From the NCBI GenBank assembly GCA_034436755.1, contig DAOTVB010000110.1:62001-126000 (forward strand): DNA of 64,000 nucleotides, given 5' to 3'. The position numbers and the translations under genes were made by a program. Shown piece after piece: positions 59,897 to 64,000 of this stretch; positions within the stretch are counted from its first letter, which is position 1, and each line of letters begins with the position of its first letter. The notes below the pieces were generated by a model. The model was not told the origin of the DNA and ran no database searches. It was given only the letters and a program-made list of their open reading frames with translations. The DNA comes from CAKZQX01 sp034436755 (lineage in GTDB: Bacteria > Chloroflexota > Chloroflexia > Chloroflexales > Chloroflexaceae).

Positions 59897-60325
59897 CTAC
59901 TCGAATGTCAACAAGACCTGACCCTGCTGTACGCCATCCCCGGCGCTAACACGCACTTCCTTAACCTTACCGGAAACCGGGGAACTTACATTGGTATTCA
60001 TCTTCATTGCTTCAATGATGACCACCGAGTCATTCTCACTGACCGAGTCGCCGGCCTTAACCTTGATTTCAACAATCACACCGGCAATCGGTGAGGTCAA
60101 GACATTCTTCTCTTCGGCAGTAGAAGATATAGCCGCCGGTGGGGCCGCTTTTGCCGGTGCGGGTGCAGGTGCCCCGGCGTTGCCCCCGGTCGGCACGCGT
60201 GCTGTCGGCGGTGCCGACGTTGACGCGGGAAATCCATACCCGTCCCCAACCTCGTCGTCTTCCTCGAGTACTTCGACATCGACTTCGTAGCTCACTCCAT
60301 TGACGGTCACGCGTAACTTCTTCAC
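59897..60325 (-). CDS. Biotin carboxyl carrier subunit
   Basis: 142 aa from a GTG at 60325 (AGAGGAGG upstream). An N-terminal beta part (KKLRVTVNGVSYEVDVEVL) and a flexible Ala/Pro linker (about 33-70) lead to a biotinyl domain with the canonical EAMKMNTNV; the biotinylated Lys is residue 108. It shuttles CO2 from the carboxyltransferase to the beta subunit. The proline-rich linker is typical of Na+-pumping decarboxylase gamma/delta-biotin subunits. 16 bp before oadB. Confidence 0.93.
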   Translation of the reverse strand: MKKLRVTVNGVSYEVDVEVLEEDDEVGDGYGFPASTSAPPTARVPTGGNAGAPAPAPAKAAPPAAISSTAEEKNVLTSPIAGVIVEIKVKAGDSVSENDSVVIIEAMKMNTNVSSPVSGKVKEVRVSAGDGVQQGQVLLTFE

Positions 60326-60462
60326 TGTACCTCCTCTTTCTGCATTCAGCGTCGCACCCGGAGCGTAACCACACTACGCCCGACGTTCCGACGTTGTATC
60401 TGCCTGGTATCGCCATGTGGCGTGAAACCGATCAGCCGGACATGCCGGGCTACCGGTGCTGT

Positions 60463-60666
60463 TTAGCGCTTGCCAAACCGAGATGTCATTATCGTCACGC
60501 GGCCCTGAAATGCCCACAAAGGTACTGGTTCGGTGGGTGTTTTCAGGTAGCGGATACGTTTGATGCGGACGCGGCGCGCAATTGTCGTTGCGACCGTTGC
60601 AGAAATAACAGCGACAACATCTGGTGGAACGCCATCAGTTGGCGAACTCACATTGGTACTCATCAT
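60463..60666 (-). CDS. Small protein derived from the 3' end of oadG
   Basis: 67 aa, ATG preceded by AGGAGGAAT. It aligns with the C-terminal half of the gamma subunit encoded just upstream: VVAVISATVATTIARRVRIKRIRYL corresponds to IAVISAAITAALTHRIQVKRIRYL, and both end in QGRVTIM.S. It lacks the membrane helix. The non-coding DNA before it is also similar to the gap before its parent, so it arose by tandem duplication. It may be a soluble subunit of the complex. Confidence 0.7.
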   Translation of the reverse strand: MMSTNVSSPTDGVPPDVVAVISATVATTIARRVRIKRIRYLKTPTEPVPLWAFQGRVTIMTSRFGKR

Positions 60667-60735
60667 TATTCCTATTCCTCCTGCACCAGACTACGTTACG
60701 TCCTCTTTCTGCATCCACCGTCATTGTCACACCAG

Positions 60736-60760
60736 GGGCGTAGCCATGCTACGCCCCTAC
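60736..60760 (-). repeat. Hairpin in the duplicated spacer
   Basis: A perfect 10-bp stem AGGGGCGTAG/CTACGCCCCT with a 5-nt loop between oadG and the 67-aa gene; a degenerate version lies in the second spacer at about 60360-60385. It could lower downstream expression or be an mRNA processing site. Confidence 0.5.
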
Positions 60761-60833
60761 CCATATCGACCTGCGGTGCGAAACTGGTCTGCCGGGCATA
60801 CCGGGCAGCCAGTGCCAATATAACGTTCGCGGT

Positions 60834-61193
60834 TTAATGCTTGGTAACGTGCGATGCCATAATTGTCACACGGCCCTGGCGTGACCAGGCCGTTTCGGGT
60901 ACATTGTCCAGGTAACGGATGCGCTTCACCTGAATTCGGTGTGTAAGCGCTGCAGTTATGGCTGCTGAGATAACTGCAATTTCTTCTGACGGAATACCAT
61001 TAACCGACGGCTGTACTGACGGTTGGGTACTCGGCGCGGGTGTAGGAATCGCTTCCGGTCTGGGTTTTGACATTGCCAGATCAACCCGCTTAAAGGCCGT
61101 CAACAGAAGCACCAGCAGTGTCAGAGCGGTAAACACCACCCCCATCCCAATAATCGCCAGTTGCAGTGCAATAACCAGACCGTCCTGGATCAT
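60834..61193 (-). CDS. oadG: Decarboxylase gamma-like small membrane subunit
   Basis: 119 aa, ATG with GGGGAG upstream. One N-terminal transmembrane helix (about 8-32, GLVIALQLAIIGMGVVFTAL), a Pro/Ser linker and a helix SEEIAVISAAITAAL; this is the usual plan of OAD_gamma subunits, which assemble the carboxyltransferase with the beta subunit. The C-terminus adds RVTIMASHVTKH instead of a His/metal-rich tail. Follows the carboxyltransferase by 16 bp. Confidence 0.85.
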   Translation of the reverse strand: MIQDGLVIALQLAIIGMGVVFTALTLLVLLLTAFKRVDLAMSKPRPEAIPTPAPSTQPSVQPSVNGIPSEEIAVISAAITAALTHRIQVKRIRYLDNVPETAWSRQGRVTIMASHVTKH

Positions 61194-61209
61194 CGCTCCC
61201 CTCCCCTCG

Positions 61210-62763
61210 CTACATGGGAATCAGGCCATGTTTCTTCTGTGGCCGCATGTCACGCTTCGTCCGCAAGGATTCCAGGGCCAGACTAAGATAGCGTCGGGTA
61301 TCCTTCGGCTCAATAATATCGTCGATCAGATTGCGCGCCCCACCGATGTAGGGATTGGCAAACTGCTCCCGATACTCATTGATAAACTTCTCGCGCATGG
61401 CCTGAGGATTTTCCGCACCCTTAATCTGATCGCGGTAGACAATATTGACAGCCCCCTCCGGACCCATCACGGCCACCTCAGCCGTGGGCCAGGCTGCCAC
61501 CCGATCGCTGCCCAGATCTTTGCCGCACATTGCCAGATACGCACCACCATACGCCTTGCGGAGCAGCACGGTAATCTTGGGCACGGTTGCCGCCGAGTAG
61601 GCGAAGAGCATTTTCGCTCCATGGCGAATAATACCGCCGCGTTCCTGCTGAACACCCGGCAAAAACCCGGGTACATCAACAAACGTCACCAGCGGAATGT
61701 TAAAGGCATTGCAGAAGCGCACATGCCGCGAGATCTTATCGGAGGAGTCGATATCCAGCACCCCGGCCATCATCGCGGGCTGGTTAGCGACAATTCCGAC
61801 GGTACGACCATTGATCCGGGCAAACCCGACCACCGCATTCAGCGCAAAGTGGTCCTGAATCTCCAGGAAATCGCCATCGTCCACCACGCGCAGGATGACA
61901 TCCTTGATATCATACGGATCGCGCGGATTATCCGGGATCACCCGATCCAGGTAGGGGTCTGCGGCAAACACCAGCTCCCCGCCCCCATAGTCCGGCGGGT
62001 CTTCCAGGTTATTCGCGGGCAGGAACGAGAGCAACTTCTGGCAGATGCGGATGGCATCCTCATCATCCTTCGCCATCAGATGCACCACACCACTACTCAT
62101 CTGTGCCAGCACACCACCCAGGTCCGCTGCCGAGATCTCCTCACCCGTCACCTGCTTGATCACCTGGGGACCAGTAATAAAGAGTTCCGCGGTACCCTCA
62201 ACCATAATGATAAAATCCATCAGTGCGGGCGAATAGGCCGCACCACCGGCACAGGGACCGGCAATGATTGAGATCTGTGGCACCACGCCGGAGAGCAGCA
62301 CATGGCGATAGAAGATCCGCCCGTAGCCACTCAGCGCATCAATCCCCTCCTGGATGCGCGCCCCACCACTATCATTGATAAACACCAGCGGCGCACCGGA
62401 TTTTAGCGCCATTTCCATCGTCTGGCAAATTTTATCGGCATGCAATTCGCCGACCGACCCACCAGAAACCGTAAAATCCTGGGAGGCAAAAAAGGCCTGC
62501 CGTCCGTTAACCGCTCCAACGCCCGTCACAACACCATCGCCGGGTATCTCCTTGCCCGTCATCCCAAAGTTGATGTTACGGTGCTGCGCAAAGAGAAACA
62601 GCTCCTGAATCGTCTCCGGGTCGAACAGTAGTCCGATGCGCTCACGTGCCGTGAGCTTGCCAAGGTCGTGCTGTTTTGTGATACGCTTGTCACCTCCGCC
62701 CGCTGCAAGGCGAGCTTTCGTCTGACGTAAGCGTTCGAGTTTCTCCTTGGTTGTCATTGCCAT
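61210..62763 (-). CDS. mmdA: Methylmalonyl-CoA decarboxylase / acyl-CoA carboxylase carboxyltransferase subunit
   Basis: 517 aa. A biotin-dependent carboxyltransferase with two crotonase-fold halves. The acyl-CoA oxyanion-hole loops are NDSGGARIQEGIDALSGYG, SIIAGPCAGGAAYSPALMD in the first half and DVPGFLPGVQQERGGIIRHG, KAYGGAYLAMCGK in the second (seen in parts). It is of the propionyl/methylmalonyl-CoA type. Because the operon also codes for Na+-pump beta and gamma subunits and a biotin carrier but no biotin carboxylase, the complex should decarboxylate methylmalonyl-CoA to propionyl-CoA. ATG with AGGTACAG upstream; a second ATG lies two codons on. First gene of the operon. Confidence 0.92.
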   Translation of the reverse strand: MAMTTKEKLERLRQTKARLAAGGGDKRITKQHDLGKLTARERIGLLFDPETIQELFLFAQHRNINFGMTGKEIPGDGVVTGVGAVNGRQAFFASQDFTVSGGSVGELHADKICQTMEMALKSGAPLVFINDSGGARIQEGIDALSGYGRIFYRHVLLSGVVPQISIIAGPCAGGAAYSPALMDFIIMVEGTAELFITGPQVIKQVTGEEISAADLGGVLAQMSSGVVHLMAKDDEDAIRICQKLLSFLPANNLEDPPDYGGGELVFAADPYLDRVIPDNPRDPYDIKDVILRVVDDGDFLEIQDHFALNAVVGFARINGRTVGIVANQPAMMAGVLDIDSSDKISRHVRFCNAFNIPLVTFVDVPGFLPGVQQERGGIIRHGAKMLFAYSAATVPKITVLLRKAYGGAYLAMCGKDLGSDRVAAWPTAEVAVMGPEGAVNIVYRDQIKGAENPQAMREKFINEYREQFANPYIGGARNLIDDIIEPKDTRRYLSLALESLRTKRDMRPQKKHGLIPM

Positions 62764-63049
62764 AGCTGTACCTGCCTGTCTGGAACTAAGTACTTAATCC
62801 CTACAATCACAACAAGACCCGGTGGGTGTCCGGTCGCGTTAGTTATTGACCATCCGACGGTTGAAAGAACAAATCTCAGGCACCCTGCACCGAGGCCAGC
62901 TAGAGGCGCACAATTTGAGGTGGTATGGTATGCAGTCCGATTGTAGTGCGCATAATAGCATGGGCGGATAAAAATTTCAACTTCTCTAAAGCTGAGAACC
63001 TCACAAGCCCGGGCTTTGCACAGGGAACTGCTGTGCGGCATCACCTGGC

Positions 63050-64000
63050 TCATGGGCGTGTTCTGGAAGAGGGGGGCTGGCGTGTGCCCCGGCGCAGTGC
63101 GCGCCTCCAATGGCGTAGCGGCGTTCGCCGGGGGCGTTGACGCTGCTCCGCCGGGCGATCCGTCTGCGCGAGTTGCTCCAGCAGGATCTGGGCGATCTGC
63201 TCGGCTCCATGCCGAGGGACTGCCGCCGCCAGTCGGTTGATGGTGGTCTGATAGTAGTCGGGGTTGTTCAACTCGCTGATGGCATCGACAATGCGCTCGG
63301 TCGTCGGGCAGTAGAAGCCCAGCTCATGGTTGAGCACAAAGTCGATATTGCCCCGCTCCTGCGCACCGACGGCCTCGGTGACAATTACTGGACAACGCAT
63401 CACAAAGGCCTCCATCAGTGTGCCGGGACCAGCTTTGCTGACGACGATATCGCTGGCCGCCATCAGGGTTTCCATATTCTGCACAAACCCGAAGATATGG
63501 CAGTGTGGACTGCGCCGCCGGGCCAGCAGTTGCTGCTGGAGCGTGCGATTCTTGCCGGTGATGACCAGGAACTGCGTTTCCGGATAGACCCGCTCCAGTT
63601 CGAGTACCAGGTCATGCATGCGACCGGAGCCGACCCCGCCACTGGTCATCAAGACGGTGAAGCGGTCCAGGTCAATGCCCAGTTCCTGCCGGGACTCGGC
63701 CTGGTTCTGGGAATAGTGCGCAAACTTGGGATGCACGGGGAAGCCGGTCCGCCGCATTCGGTTCGGCGACAGGCCGCGCCGCTGCATCAGCGTGTAGGCT
63801 TCGTCCGTCGGCAAGAGACAGATATCGACATCGGGATGCGTCCAGGAGGCATGCAGCGTCACCAGGTCGGTGACAACGGTGACGATCCGGTAGGAGAGGC
63901 GGTAGGTTCGGCGGGCCGCGCGCACCAGTCGGTACACCAGCGGATGCGTCACCACTACCAGATCGGGGTTAAACGACTGGAGCGCCCGGGCAATATTGCG
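63050..64000 (-). CDS. Diacylglycerol glycosyltransferase (MGDG synthase-like), 5' end beyond window
   Basis: At least 316 codons; the frame is open to the window edge, where PDLVVVTHPLVYRLV marks the end of the MGDG-synthase N-domain, so the N-terminus is missing. Family landmarks: VVTDLVTLHASWTHPDVD, GFPVHPKFAHY, MTSGGVGSGRMHDLV, FGFVQNMETLMAASDIVVSKAGPGTLMEAF (in segments) and VGAQERGNIDFVL, all of the GT28/UgtP type with the UDP-sugar site in the C-domain. It would transfer galactose or glucose to diacylglycerol to make membrane glycolipid. The tail (about 35 residues) is very basic and Pro/Arg-rich, beyond the usual end. Confidence 0.88.
   Translation of the reverse strand, partial: RNIARALQSFNPDLVVVTHPLVYRLVRAARRTYRLSYRIVTVVTDLVTLHASWTHPDVDICLLPTDEAYTLMQRRGLSPNRMRRTGFPVHPKFAHYSQNQAESRQELGIDLDRFTVLMTSGGVGSGRMHDLVLELERVYPETQFLVITGKNRTLQQQLLARRRSPHCHIFGFVQNMETLMAASDIVVSKAGPGTLMEAFVMRCPVIVTEAVGAQERGNIDFVLNHELGFYCPTTERIVDAISELNNPDYYQTTINRLAAAVPRHGAEQIAQILLEQLAQTDRPAEQRQRPRRTPLRHWRRALRRGTRQPPSSRTRP

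Noticed and set aside
1..64000. tRNA or rRNA genes
   Set aside because: Intergenic stretches were read for cloverleaf hallmarks (GGTTCGAATCC-type T arms) and conserved rRNA segments; none was found. A tool such as tRNAscan-SE would settle it.

Overview
The window (about 57-60% G+C by eye) looks like a chromosomal segment of a filamentous, probably monoderm Chloroflexota bacterium of the class Chloroflexia (Chloroflexus/Roseiflexus/Oscillochloris-like). This is an inference from several traits together: a ba3-type cytochrome oxidase, a biotin-dependent Na+-pumping acyl-CoA decarboxylase operon, a sortase, multi-PAS and multi-GAF sensors, XisH/XisI, secreted Thr/Pro/Glu-rich lipoproteins, and many palindromic or heptameric intergenic repeats. 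No rRNA, tRNA or photosynthesis gene was recognised, so the genus is open.

Layout. 0-8.4 kb (all minus): a Clp/Hsp100-like AAA+ protein whose C-terminus runs into a release-factor-2-like PCRF segment (cut by the window edge), a PAS-STAS stress-signalling protein, an M24 aminopeptidase and acetoacetyl-CoA synthetase. 8.9-13.7 kb: a secreted repeat protein facing a ba3 cytochrome c oxidase operon. 13.7-25.7 kb: a repeat-rich gap with a nested MITE, a response regulator and a histidine kinase, a phosphoesterase-OsmC pair, an MFS exporter, a glycosidase-like membrane protein, a PHP phosphoesterase, DUF418 and TauE/SafE proteins. 26-38.8 kb: asparagine synthetase, FKBP, a K+ channel, a rhodanese lipoprotein, a repeat-riddled gap holding the relic of a dGTPase gene, a PHP-AlbA_2 fusion protein, and a flavoprotein/NarL regulator/4xGAF kinase cluster. 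39-46.3 kb: one reading frame joining an acyltransferase to a serine hydrolase, then a dipeptide/oligopeptide ABC operon whose permease C and solute-binding genes are both broken; the binding protein is circularly permuted. 46.8-48.7 kb: XisH/XisI, a decayed PIN toxin with an intact antitoxin, and an orphan Phd-type antitoxin. 49-54.3 kb: a phospholipase D-like protein and a pyrimidine operon (leader ORF-pyrR-pyrB-pyrC-unknown) headed by a PyrR-binding RNA element. 54.4-58.4 kb: a small ORF, a methyltransferase, a YceI lipoprotein and a sortase. 58.6-62.8 kb: a methylmalonyl-CoA decarboxylase-like Na+ pump operon with a tandem duplication. 63-64 kb: a diacylglycerol glycosyltransferase, 5'-truncated by the window.

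How it works together. The pyr operon appears to be controlled by PyrR at the first Shine-Dalgarno site of the transcript. The carboxyltransferase, biotin carrier and beta/gamma subunits would form one membrane complex converting decarboxylation energy to a sodium gradient. Intergenic space is heavily colonised by at least four families of non-coding palindromic elements and by 7-bp tandem arrays that often abut stop codons; two genes (dGTPase relic, asnB stop codon) are directly shaped by them.

Most notable: the PyrR RNA switch with a coupled leader ORF, the circularly permuted SBP_bac_5 protein, the PHP-AlbA_2 fusion, the Clp-PCRF fusion, XisH/XisI, and the MITE nested in a hairpin repeat.
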